Shown: positions 11,167-19,942 of the stretch, in pieces
Layout of the letters: every line of letters starts with the position of its first letter
Position numbering within the stretch: the stretch's first letter is position 1
Assembly (NCBI GenBank): GCA_003427395.1
Contig: BFEA01000086.1
Coordinates: 1,047,448-1,072,388, forward strand
From: Chara braunii
Taxonomy: Eukaryota > Streptophyta > Charophyceae > Charales > Characeae
DNA: 24,941 bases
Direction: 5' to 3'
Made by a program: the position numbers and the translations under genes
Notes under the pieces: generated by a model
Told to the model about the DNA's origin: nothing
Databases searched by the model: none
What the model saw: only the letters and a program-made list of their open reading frames with translations

Positions 11167-11270
11167 TATAGCCCCTGGGTTCTGGTTACTGTTGAAAAAT
11201 ACACGTCCATCTCACTTATATAGCCCCTGGGTTTTGGCTACCGTTGAAAAATACACGTCCATCTCACTTA
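11167..11270. repeat. 52-bp tandem duplication
   Basis: Two adjacent 52-bp copies begin TATAGCCCCTGGGTT and share GTTGAAAAATACACGTCCAT. They differ at only three positions by eye (C/T in GGTTCTGG against GGTTTTGG, and two T/C changes). They lie just upstream of the plus-strand frame at 11289. Confidence 0.95.
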
Positions 11271-11288
11271 TAAACTGAATCAGTCTGG

Positions 11289-12143
11289 ATGGATGTGGGT
11301 GCTGCTATTTTCCTCGTGGTGAACGACTTCTTGGACAAAATAGAGAATTGCTCTAAGACTCTCTTTGGAAAGCATGTTGCTAGTGATGACCGAAGCAGCC
11401 CAGGCACCCAGGAGGAAGCCTTCTTCCACAAGGGCTTGGCATGGGCCAAGTTGCTGGTACAGGGAATTCTGTGACAGACTGCACACACTTCCGCAAAGGG
11501 TCCAGCAACCAGTGGAGACAGGATAGAAGCACTTGAGTATTGATCACTAGGGCGCCCCCTCCTGGCCCAATGCACGGCTCTACAGGCCCCTGAACAGGAA
11601 CAACATGAACAGGAAGGAGCTTGGCAGGCTCGACGAACTGTGGACCCAATGCAGATTGCAGTTGAGCAGCAAAGGCCTGCAGCCAGCCAGCAAGGCTCTC
11701 CCGCTCCTGAACAAAATCAAACAACTGTCACCGTGGACCCCTCCCAATTTCATGTCCAGGTAACTGAAATCATGCACAATGACGATGACGCCGCACAACC
11801 AGAATTGGACGACAACCTGGCCATGGATTCTTCTCCTAAAAAACTTTGAGATCTGGTTAGGCTGCAAGTTGATGATGGTGCCCCAGTAGCAACGCACCCG
11901 GGTGTGGTTAGCTTCCTGCTCAAATGGGAAAAGGAGGAAGGGGAGTGGCTCCTCGGACTCAGACCACCCATGGACGGCATCCAGCAGGCCCCTGACCCGA
12001 AGTCCAACGAAGTGGCGGACATACCTCCATCTCTTGTTGCAGATTCCGACGAACTTCCATCCACATTGTCAGCATATTCATTTGCCGCAGTGCACTCTGA
12101 AACAAGGAGTGGTTGTTTAAACCACCACCAATTTCGACAATAG
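11289..12143 (+). pseudogene. 285-codon frame interrupted only by three TGA codons; unknown protein
   Basis: One plus-strand frame runs from ATG 11289 to TAG 12141-12143 with just three interruptions, all TGA (11472-11474, 11541-11543, 11847-11849), and no apparent frameshift. The first block is globular-looking (FLVVNDFLDKIENCSK, FHKGLAWAKLLVQG). The middle is Gln/Glu-rich (PEQEQHEQEGAW, VEQQRPAASQQ) and then acidic (HNDDDAAQPELDDN). The last block (VSFLLKWEKEEGEWLLGL) looks ordered again. I do not recognise the family. It could be an upstream exon of the decayed protease gene at 12720-13551 on the same strand, or a separate transposon-derived gene. TGA can arise from CGA or TGG by a single transition, so decay is the simplest reading. 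Confidence 0.5.
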
Positions 12144-12719
12144 GAAATTGCCCCTCCTGTGAGTTGGCCATGTTTTTAGAATAGGGGCAGCGACCGCTGT
12201 TTGAAGAGGGGAAAAGAAATAAAACGAAAAAACATCATTAAAATAATATTTCCTTGGTGTTTCATTTTTTTTTCCTTTTCATCTAAACAGCTGTCTTCGT
12301 CCCCATCTCCAAACCATGGCCGACTCATAGGACGAGCAATATCCTTTGGTCGAAAGGGGCGGTGGTTTAAGTCTGTTGGGATCCACACTTCCTGTGTCGA
12401 TTTGTACTGAGGTTGTGCATGTCGCGGATAGAAATCCGCGGGAATCCGAACTTTGGTTGCAGCCGCCTGTCTGGCTTCTGAAGTTATTAATACTTGTCAT
12501 ATGTCTACAGCGGAAGGGTCACGCTCACATGCGCTCTTTGCTCTGTTGTCCGCCCACACATGCACAACACGATGGTTACAGCAATAGAGAGTTGGACCAG
12601 GTACTCAGTGTTTGCAGAGGTCCAGATCTTATAGGTTGTGTCATTCTTTTATATGATACTTTTATTGGATCCGAGTTGGGAAATGTGTATTCATTTCTTG
12701 TTTTTTTTTTTGTTTTATA
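12144..12719 (+). other. Interval between two plus-strand pseudogenes; intron-like signals
   Basis: No protein family is recognised. Two pyrimidine-rich stretches end in AG and resemble 3' splice sites: TTTCCTTTTCATCTAAACAG (ending 12290), and a T-rich tract ending in GTTTTATAG (ending 12720), immediately before the protease-like frame. A possible donor, ACCAG/GTACTC, lies near 12600. An open frame with no ATG start spans 12346-12720 but has no recognisable motif. Confidence 0.4.
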
Positions 12720-13551
12720 GGGAGAGGGTCATCTCGCACACGGAGGTCTCTGAAATATGTGACGCACATGTTGCAGAAAGTCCTCAGGTTCATGCCAAAA
12801 AATAAAGATATGTTAAAGGTCTCAAGGGTCGATGTCGAAACCGGAGAGAGGGAGCATGCCATAGTCATTGAGTAGTGTCTTTCCCTTCTACCCCCTGACA
12901 AGGAGTCATATCCACGATCCGTAACGAGGGGTCATACCATGTATCAGAATTATTTGGCAATGCGTTGTGATACGCACGACATTCCTTAGAACCCGTTTCT
13001 CACTAACCGACATGTGCGTTGCTGGGTGTTGTGCAGTGTGCATCGCAAGGGGTGGAGCACACAGGGGATGTTTCACTGCAACACTTCTGCCGTATCACTT
13101 GTGGGTTCTTGAAGACATTATACGAGGTTCTATGCACCTCCCACAGTTCGCTCTACTGTCCCCGACAATCATTTGTCTATTGCGGCAAAAAATATCCTTA
13201 ACCTTTTGCATATCGACGGAAAGGTTAATGATGAAGTTGTAAATTTTTACATAACGCTTTTGGGGTCGACCTCATGTACGACACTTAACATGTCCTCAAG
13301 TCTTCGTGTCTTAAGCTACAATTCGTTCTTCTTTAATAAACCGCAACTTCAAGTATACAATGAGGTCAAAAGACAAATGAAAGAAATAAATATACTTGAT
13401 TATGATATTATCTTCGTGTTTGTCCACAAAGATATCGGTGGATCCTACTTTCCATCAACGTAAAAGACAATGTCTTAGAAGGTTTTGATTTTTTTCATCA
13501 CATTGTAGCTGATAAGGACTTCACAACTCGCCTAGCAAAAACGACGGAGAG
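12720..13551 (+). pseudogene. Decayed C48 (Ulp1/SENP-like) cysteine protease
   Basis: C48 proteases cleave SUMO-like proteins, and such domains are often carried by plant transposons. One frame from 12720 reads through stops at 12873 (TAG), 12987 (TAG) and 13110 (TGA). It then gives GKVNDEVVNFYITLLG, like the LNDEVINFY signature, LSYNSFFFNKPQ (the fNsFFy segment) and DYDIIFVFVHKDIGG. A frame change near 13440 follows, after which ILLSINVKDNVLEGFDFF continues the fold. The His-Trp pair expected between HKDIGG and ILLS is absent, consistent with a small deletion. No Gln or Asp-Cys-Gly active-site end is visible before the A27 run at 13552. The copy is therefore catalytically dead. The motif match is moderately strong; which transposon family, if any, carried it is unknown. 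Confidence 0.68.

Positions 13552-13578
<27 letters not shown>
13552..13578. repeat. A27 homopolymer followed by T6
   Basis: It terminates the protease-like frame. The following 13579-13725 is A/T-rich with no feature. A truncated retroposon tail is possible, but there is no duplication to support it. Confidence 0.9.
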
Positions 13579-13582
<4 letters not shown>

Positions 13583-13723
13583 TTGGGATATTTGGTTGGC
13601 AGTTCGTTGCCTTCTTCGATTTTATGTTTTTTATTATTTTTATTTTTTGCTGTGTAATAAGGAAACAGAACAAGGAATGAAAAACAAAAAAATAGTACTG
13701 TTATTTCGCAAGGACGATCAGTA

Positions 13724-13725
<2 letters not shown>

Positions 13726-13779
<54 letters not shown>

Positions 13780-13815
13780 CTGTCTCTTATACACATCTAG
13801 ATGTGTATAAGAGAC

Positions 13816-13854
<39 letters not shown>
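13726..13854. repeat. (GT)n microsatellite split by adapter sequence
   Basis: GT runs occupy 13726-13777 and 13818-13854, separated by GG and the 38-bp adapter at 13780-13817. Open frames here encode only Val-Cys or Thr-His repeats and are not genes. Confidence 0.98.
13780..13817. other. Nextera mate-pair junction adapter (vector/adapter contamination)
   Basis: 13780-13798 is CTGTCTCTTATACACATCT and 13799-13817 is its exact reverse complement, AGATGTGTATAAGAGACAG. These are two Tn5 mosaic ends back to back, the junction formed when Nextera mate-pair fragments are circularised. It translates to the well-known contaminant peptide VSYTHLDVYKRQ. It is not biological and marks a probable false join inside the GT repeat. 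Confidence 0.98.
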
Positions 13855-13857
<3 letters not shown>

Positions 13858-16800
13858 TGTTGAGATGAGTCCACCGCACCATTATAGTGCGGCGAGTTGC
13901 ATTTTGGTAGAGTACAGTGTCGTAACCGCTAACAACTCGGACACATTCATGTTAAATGAAATATATCGATCCAAGCAATTTACATCACCAGGGCTAATAA
14001 GCACGACCTTAAAGACTCCAAGAACTCATTATGAATTCCGATACCTTCAGATTGTGATCAAACAGGCAGACTGTAATTGGCATAATTTGGATGAGAGGGG
14101 GAGAAAAGCAGCAGACGGGGAGACAAAACAGAGAAGCGGGAGGGGGGAGAGAAAGGGAAGGAGATGGGGGTAGGGGAGGAGGGAGGAAGAGGAGAGGGAG
14201 AGGGAGAAGGGTAGGAAGGATGAATCGAAGTAAAAGAAAGAAGAAAAGAAACTCAGAAAGATTTTGTTCGAAAACTTCGTCCAGGGCGATGGCTACTCAA
14301 CATAATCATTTACAAAGAGCTATAATTCGATGTCCGTGCCATATTCGAACAAATGCTTTGCCTCGTCATAGTGGTCGGTGTTATCTAGATGGATTCATGC
14401 TAAGCACTCAATCAGTAAAGATCTGCGGTAAAACTTATAGACATCGATGAAACCACTTAAATATTTTTTTCGAAGATAGCCTCCAGATCGATCGCTATTT
14501 TAGCATAGCCATTTACCAAGAGCTACATCCAATAATTGCGCCCTGACCGAACACATCCTTTCCCATGTCATACTGACCGCTGCGCTCGAAACACACACAA
14601 CAAAGAGCAACAGTTAAACTCATCGATTTTGATCAAAGATGAAGCTAGCGAATGCAAAATCCCTATAATGGTTCGTACGGAAAAGCCACATGGCATACAG
14701 TCAGATAACATTCATCATTGGATTGCATCCGTAAGCTCAAAAGACCCTTCTCCAATTCTTATTATTCATGAGCTTCACGATGTACAACTAGTATCCCCTA
14801 GGAAATCCCTCTTGCACGCACCTCCACAAACCACATAGGTACTTCATCAAGCATAACCAGAGTCGTACGTCCTCTGGGGGTATCCTAGATGCTAGGAACT
14901 AGTAATCCTACGAGGAGAAGTGAAATCAGATCTCATGTTGAGCGAAGAAATTAATCGAAGCGTGATTGGGGAGGTTGAATACCAGGATTACCAGGAAGAG
15001 GACAAATGTCAGAAAGGTTGCAAACACAGTGGTGATCGCAACTACCATCAGAGGGGAGGAGAGCGATTGAAGGTAATAGTTGTTTTCATCCATTTTTAAA
15101 GGCACGGGAGTGAAGCAAAGATGATAGGGATCCATATGAGAGAGAGAGTCACGAGCCATGATCGATCCAATCAGAATGAATATAAACATACACACAAGGG
15201 CGAAGAAGGCAAATCGAATAGGTGTCTTCATTCGTAAGCTATTCATGATGCGTTAAGACTACACTGGGCATCTAGGAGACCTAAACGCTACCACAGAGGT
15301 GTTGCCAGAACAAGGTAACGAGCAGAGCAAACTCCTTTGCTGGAGGGTGTCAAGAAAGCTCAGAAAAACAAGCGTCGCCAATAACAACGTGAAGACGGTA
15401 ACAATCCCGAGATAGATCGTAGTATGGTTCATATAGTTGGCTTTCTCCTTCATCTTCGTACCAACGCTCCTACTGCAGGCGAGAAGAAATCAACAATTCC
15501 TAGGGGAGAACAAAACAAGACAAAACGTAGATGATGTGCGACAAATGTCGTTAGGTAGCATCCATACATAGGGCGAAACAAATTCTTTGGGGGAAAAAAA
15601 TGACGGAGAGGTGAGAGATTAGGATAGAAGGAAACGAATAAGAAGAGCAAGAAATGGATTCCCAGTTCGGTCTGGCGATCCCAGAGTGTCGACGTAACCT
15701 TTAAAAGGGTTTGACAAACAGATCCCTAAAGCTTTTTCACCAATGCCTGTCAGATTGGCTCATCAGGGGAAGATGCCCTCAGGCTATCGTTCCGAAAGGG
15801 AGAGGGAAAAAGGAGGATAGATTGGTGGAATATTCTTTGAAAAGCGGATAAAAAGGGAAGGGGGTTTAGAAGAAAAGTGGAGACAAGGTAGGTTCGAACG
15901 AGAGACTATGTTACCGTCGCAGCACTGGAAGAGGAAGTAGCTGTCGCCATGCGGTCAGAGCAATGCGATAAATCAAGCTTTGCTGCGATTATCCAGAGTC
16001 AAACAAAACAGAGGGCCGAAACCTACTTGTATTACAATCTTAGACAAGCATAGGAACCCTAAACTCATCGACCAGGCGCAGGTCGACTGCCACCTATGCA
16101 AAACACTCTCTTGTGAAGCAAGGAACAGGTCCGTAGCGTGTCGATAAGCACGAACGTCGCAAGAAGCGTCCGTTATACTAGACATATACCATGCGCAAGA
16201 CAGAAGAGGTAGCCGACGGTAGTAAGGAAGAAGCTATGGTCAGACCATAAAAGTGTGAGGTTCAGGCATAACCCGCTTGCGATCAACAGTCCGTGAAGGG
16301 TGATAGATTCGCGGAATAGCACGCAACCCTATGGCCACGACGTGCGCGCGTACTCCGAAAATCGTCGAAGAGCGAGCACAACAATGTCCTAGCACAGCCG
16401 ATGCAGAATCAGGAAGCAGCCGACCGATATTCGCGCAGAGTCAGAGCTGCGAGAATCGGTTGCTGCTGCCGGAAAGGGCCATCCACATCGACACTTCAAA
16501 GAGGAAGTAGACATCAACCAGCGCTACTATTTAGTCCGATGAGTGCAAAACGTCGTCTGGGTATTCCTTTGCCTATTTGGCCTTTACAACCCGAACGGGA
16601 CTTCCAGGTTTCAGGTGGCGGGCGGTGGGGGGTGGGGGTGGGTGGGGGGTACTTTCACCTTATTATGCATCAATAGTAGTGGTGGTGGGGAAGGGGGTAA
16701 CTGGGGATCATGGCACAAAATCGCCCATAGGACCAGATGCAGATTCTAAAAAATTGAGCTCGTATGCCTCAATATGCGGGTTGGGCCCCATCATAGGCAA

Positions 16801-16951
16801 GAAATTATTCTCACCCGCTTTTATTGCAGGAGTTTATTTGAGCATTTCATATTGATTTGTTATATTTACATATATATATATATATTTATTCTTTTATTAT
16901 TTATTTTTTATTTTTATTGGCTATTTCAGAAATTAAACAAACTTTTTTAGA

Positions 16952-16954
<3 letters not shown>
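13858..16954. repeat. 3.1-kb direct repeat, copy R1
   Basis: It starts TGTTGAGATGAGTCCACCGC and matches 21761-24884 (R2) nearly base for base, with scattered substitutions and small indels (for example 2 differences across 14641-14700). In order it contains a small hairpin (13874-13892), a purine-rich tract (about 14088-14250), an internal diverged duplication (14276-14385 and 14474-14585), three small hydrophobic minus-strand frames (15650-14926), a G-rich tract (16614-16650) and an A/T-rich end followed by (GT)n. No terminal TG...CA pair is shared by both ends, so it does not look like a standard LTR. The 100-codon plus-strand frame at 14536-14838 persists in R2 but varies mostly at amino-acid-changing sites. 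Confidence 0.93.
14926..15650 (-). other. Three adjacent small hydrophobic open frames in R1
   Basis: On the minus strand, frames of 66 codons (15650-15450), 64 codons (15453-15259) and 106 codons (15246-14926) follow one another. The first two overlap as ATGA and the last two are 12 bp apart. The second has a membrane-segment-like start (TIYLGIVTVFTLLLATLVFL). The third has two hydrophobic stretches (FAFFALVCMFIFILIGSIM and, near its C-terminus, FATFLTFVLFLVILVF). In R2 the third is broken by a 1-bp deletion and shows far more replacement than silent changes. In the second, from MNHTT on, I count 7 differences, 3 silent and 4 conservative. Coding is possible but unproven. Confidence 0.25.

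Positions 16955-16994
<40 letters not shown>
16955..16994. repeat. (GT)n at the end of R1
   Basis: A pure GT run joins R1 to the internal region. The equivalent run in R2 is 24885-24925, which then passes into (GA)n instead. Confidence 0.97.
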
Positions 16995-16998
<4 letters not shown>

Positions 16999-17012
16999 CC
17001 CACCCCTGTCCC

Positions 17013-17077
17013 GCTGGCGAGAAGAGCCTGTGAGGCAGGTAACGGCTACCTGCCTCACAGGCTAGGTACCCGCCAGC
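17013..17077. other. Strong two-tier hairpin
   Basis: A perfect 17-bp inner stem (17025-17041 with 17047-17063, starting AGCCTGTGAGG) encloses a 5-nt loop, ACGGC. An outer 7-bp stem, GCTGGCG (17013-17019) with CGCCAGC (17071-17077), is separated by short unpaired arms. It lies just beyond the 3' end of the minus-strand RT and next to the GT run, so a structural or 3'-end signal of the retroelement is possible. Confidence 0.85.
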
Positions 17078-18069
17078 TACCATCACAGTCCTGCTGGAAG
17101 GGACCGAAACCACAGAACAACAACAACACTACACAGACATACATGCTATTGTGGTGAAAACAAATATGTCAAACAATCTCACCTGGAATTCAAGGGATGT
17201 GGCTCCAACGTCCACGTGTGGCCACATGTATTGCCCTGGAGAGTTAAGGACTTGATGTATCCTACTCAGACATTTTCTCAGGCCAATACCATTCTTCAAC
17301 ATGTCTTTCAAGATGCATAAAATTTCAAGCGCTGCATCATTTGGATCCATGCAAAGTACAAGGATGATTGCCACCTGCGGAATAATGATGTTGAGTGATT
17401 GGGACTCCTGTCTGTTTGATAAATACTTTACAAATTTGACCGTGGGGAAGGTCAAGGACCGTCGTTTGTCAAACTTTGCAGTAGTAAATTCACCAGTGTG
17501 CTAAAAAATAACCGTGATTTCTGAGTTCAAAAATTGGGTTTTCATCCCATATAGATCGCCATCAGAAGATGTGGTAAAAGTTTCCGTTTGATTCTTTATA
17601 TCAATGATATGTAGTGGGTATAGATGGAAGATGTTGGAGTAACACCTATGCTATTTGGGGTCTAGAAAACGTAGAATAGAGGGATTGTTGACACAGTGCA
17701 AGTCATCAATATACCTAAACATATATTTGAATAATGGCAAAACATGCATGGCGTTGTTATCGATGATGCGGGTGATAAGCGAAAACTCATATTTGAAAAA
17801 TATATAGTACAAAAGGATGGAGAACACGGTAGCCCCACAGGTATCCCTTGAACCTGTCTTCAAATCTGCCCTCCGAGTGTTGTGAAACTTCTGTTCAGAA
17901 CCCATTGGACTAACGCTTGAAGATCCTTCTGCGATAAGAGCACCAAGCTATAATCAGGGGTAATGGGATTCCTATGATGAGAGCAAACCACCTCACCATT
18001 TTTCTTGAATCTGCATTTTATATACAGGCCCAAATTCTTTTTCTCAATCATCCTCCATGCAATATTCAG

Positions 18070-18165
18070 AAAAAAACTAGGTTACCAGTCGTCCGATGGC
18101 CGGACGTCTCCCCCAACCGTCCGGTAGGGGGGTTGTCCAGGATCCCGGACAACCACTTTTTTACT

Positions 18166-18243
<78 letters not shown>

Positions 18244-18639
18244 GAAAGTGTTGCGCATGCCATAGAGATCCCCGATAAAAGAATTCAGAATTTTTTGAGC
18301 ATTTGGTGATAGGGTGCTATTTGGGGTGTGAGGGGGGGGTACGAGGGGTTTTGGTGGGGATAGGAGGGGTATAGGTGGGGATTAGAAACTTTGAAGATTT
18401 TTATCTTTTTTTCTACTGGCTCAAATGAGCCAAAATTTTGGTGGCATACACCTTATGCAAGGTGGAAGGCATATGATTGTTTTTAATTTTTTTTTTATTA
18501 TTATTATTTTTTTTTAATTTTTTTTTTGGTTTAGGTCGGACAACCCCTGTCCGATCCGACGTCCGACCAGACATCTGGTCGGACATCCCGGATGGTCAGG
18601 GAGGTCCCGGACGTCCGGTAAAACAACCTAGGAAAAAAA
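18070..18639. mobile_element. 556-bp MITE-like element with A7 target duplication, nested in the RT
   Basis: The element itself is 18077-18632. Both ends read CTAGGTT inward (left CTAGGTTACC, right as reverse complement CCTAGGTTGTTTT), followed by GC-rich palindromes: CCGGACGT near 18100 and the perfect CCGGACGTCCGG at 18607-18618. It is flanked by A7 at 18070-18076 and 18633-18639. Deleting the element plus one A7 (563 bp) brings the two RT halves into one frame with continuous protein sequence, which fixes the boundaries. Inside are an (AT)n run (about 18166-18240), a G-rich tract (18323-18380), T-rich tracts and an 11-bp-arm palindrome (18561-18584). No transposase is encoded. The superfamily is unassigned: a 7-bp duplication of a homopolymer could be a misread 8-bp hAT duplication. 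Confidence 0.82.
18166..18240. repeat. (AT)n microsatellite inside the MITE-like element
   Basis: A long AT run with a single G interruption near 18209. It is self-complementary and likely to extrude as a cruciform. Confidence 0.95.
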
Positions 18640-19942
18640 TGGATTGCTGCAGGCAAGCCATCATCATCATTCCCGATCGGGATTGTCTCGAAACACCGAG
18701 TGATGTCCGCCGAAAATACGAAAAAAACGTTCTTCGGTAGATTATAGCAGTAGTCATGTACTGAGTCAATAGGTCACCATATGGTGGTGTCGATCCCATG
18801 AAATGTCAACAGCATATCGGTGCGCTCCTTGCATCTAGCTTTTACCAATGATGTTAAAAGCTTAATCGTAGCATCACAAATTTGTGTCGATGGTGATAAG
18901 AAACAATCAGTGGCACTGGTCAGCCATCTGAAGGTTTTTTTATGGCTTTTGTATGAGGCCATAAGATAGGGGATTCTTGCTCTTCCCAGAGGAATAGATT
19001 TGGATATATTAGCCAAAGATGTTGCGGCTTCGTCAAGAATAGAAGAGGATTGAAGTGCACATTTCTCGAAGTCCGCGGAATTGAGCCTTTCCAAAGCTAA
19101 TCTTCTAATCAGGTGGATACATATGAATGAAGGGGTATTGGACGCTTTATCCGTTCCAACTATAAAAAACTTTGAAGTCATAAATCTGATTTCCGACCTG
19201 ATAGCTTCTAGTGAGAGTGTAGAAGGAGGGTCTCTGTGTTTTTGGAGACCCGAGAATTGACTTCGAATCCGGTTGGAGACGAATTCTCTCGCTCTGTTTT
19301 TCGCAGTAGGTGGGACGAAGGTCCTTGAGCTAATGTAACTGAGAATGCCATCCGAGCCGGACATAAATTCCAGATGTGCAAGGGCAAAGTTTCTTGGTTG
19401 TATAGGGATATGATTCAGGCCCATTCTCGAAAGGGAAGCGAATTGGGAGTTGGTGGAAAGGGAAGGGTCCAAAGTGACAACATGAGAGGAGGTGGAGGAG
19501 AAAGGTTGGGGCATATCAAAAAATTCTCTCAAATGGAAAGGGAGAAACCGTGGTGCCGCGCATGGGCAAGCATTTAACTCAGAGCACATGTTCAACCAAT
19601 CATGCAGCACGAAGTCCCGAAAGACGAGTGCAGGTTTGTACAAAACAGATTCCAGGGACGAGGTGTAAATCCAACCAATAGCTACTGCGGTAAGCAGGAT
19701 AAGGATCGACGAAGGAAAAAAGATCTCGAAGACCTTCTCAATAATGACTCTAAAGTTCATCATCCCCATCGCTTTATTAATGAACTTCAGATGGATGAAG
19801 TGGTCAGCTTTTGCTGGCTCGGCCCCTACCCACTTTCTTCGCCCAGCTTCGTCCAATGATATACACCCTTCATGTTCCTACATAAGAAAGAAAGAAAGAA
19901 ACAGATTCATTATTAACACCAACAGTAGATGGCTAAAATGGT

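Larger units (their letters stand above)
17129..19877 (-). pseudogene. Reverse transcriptase of the GIPMG/YIDD/DKR style, interrupted by a transposon
   Basis: The RT would copy element RNA to DNA. The frame opens at 19877, directly after a 3'-splice-like signal (pyrimidine tract plus ATGTAG), and has no ATG near its start. The N-terminal 360 codons contain LNACPCA, HVVTLDPS, GLNHIP, GTDKASNTPSFIC and YKSHKKTFRWLTSA. A TGA (18774-18776) follows. Motif A is FSADITRCFETIP (18672-18719) with its Asp intact. After the 556-bp insertion come FFLNIAWRMIEKKNLGLYIK, TGA at 17860, motif B VQGIPVGLPCSP, a frameshift, motif C FRYIDDLHCVNN (YIDD at 17702-17713), TAG at 17651, TAG at 17501, then FDKRRSLTF and IIIPQVAII. 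Similar RTs occur in algal and invertebrate genomes and recall Penelope-like enzymes. I see no GIY-YIG endonuclease, and the family assignment is uncertain. Confidence 0.75.

Noticed and set aside
12291-12720. Exon 12291-12600 spliced to 12721
   Set aside because: The donor/acceptor pair is plausible, but the upstream frame does not enter the protease frame without a stop, so no gene model is supported.
13498-13868. Open frames encoding Val-Cys or Thr-His repeats and VSYTHLDVYKRQ
   Set aside because: They are translations of the GT microsatellite and the sequencing adapter, not genes. The same holds for frames at 16901-17157.
14536-14838. 100-codon plus-strand frame, present also at 22450-22752
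   Set aside because: Length is conserved, but most R1/R2 differences change amino acids (for example E/V, N/S, S/Q, R/G, L/R), so there is no sign of constraint. Other plus-strand frames over the LINE are shadows of ORF1/ORF2.
15885-15912. tRNA-like B box GGTTCGAACGAG
   Set aside because: The flanking bases do not form a T-stem on either strand, and no cloverleaf or A box can be found.
17129-17700. Endonuclease domain (GIY-YIG) downstream of the RT, as in Penelope elements
   Set aside because: No GIY or YIG motifs are seen in any minus-strand frame between the DKR motif and the GT run.
11289-18776. Alternative genetic code with TGA read as Trp
   Set aside because: TGG is used for Trp throughout, and TAA and TAG stops also interrupt the same pseudogenes. 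Transition decay explains the TGA excess.
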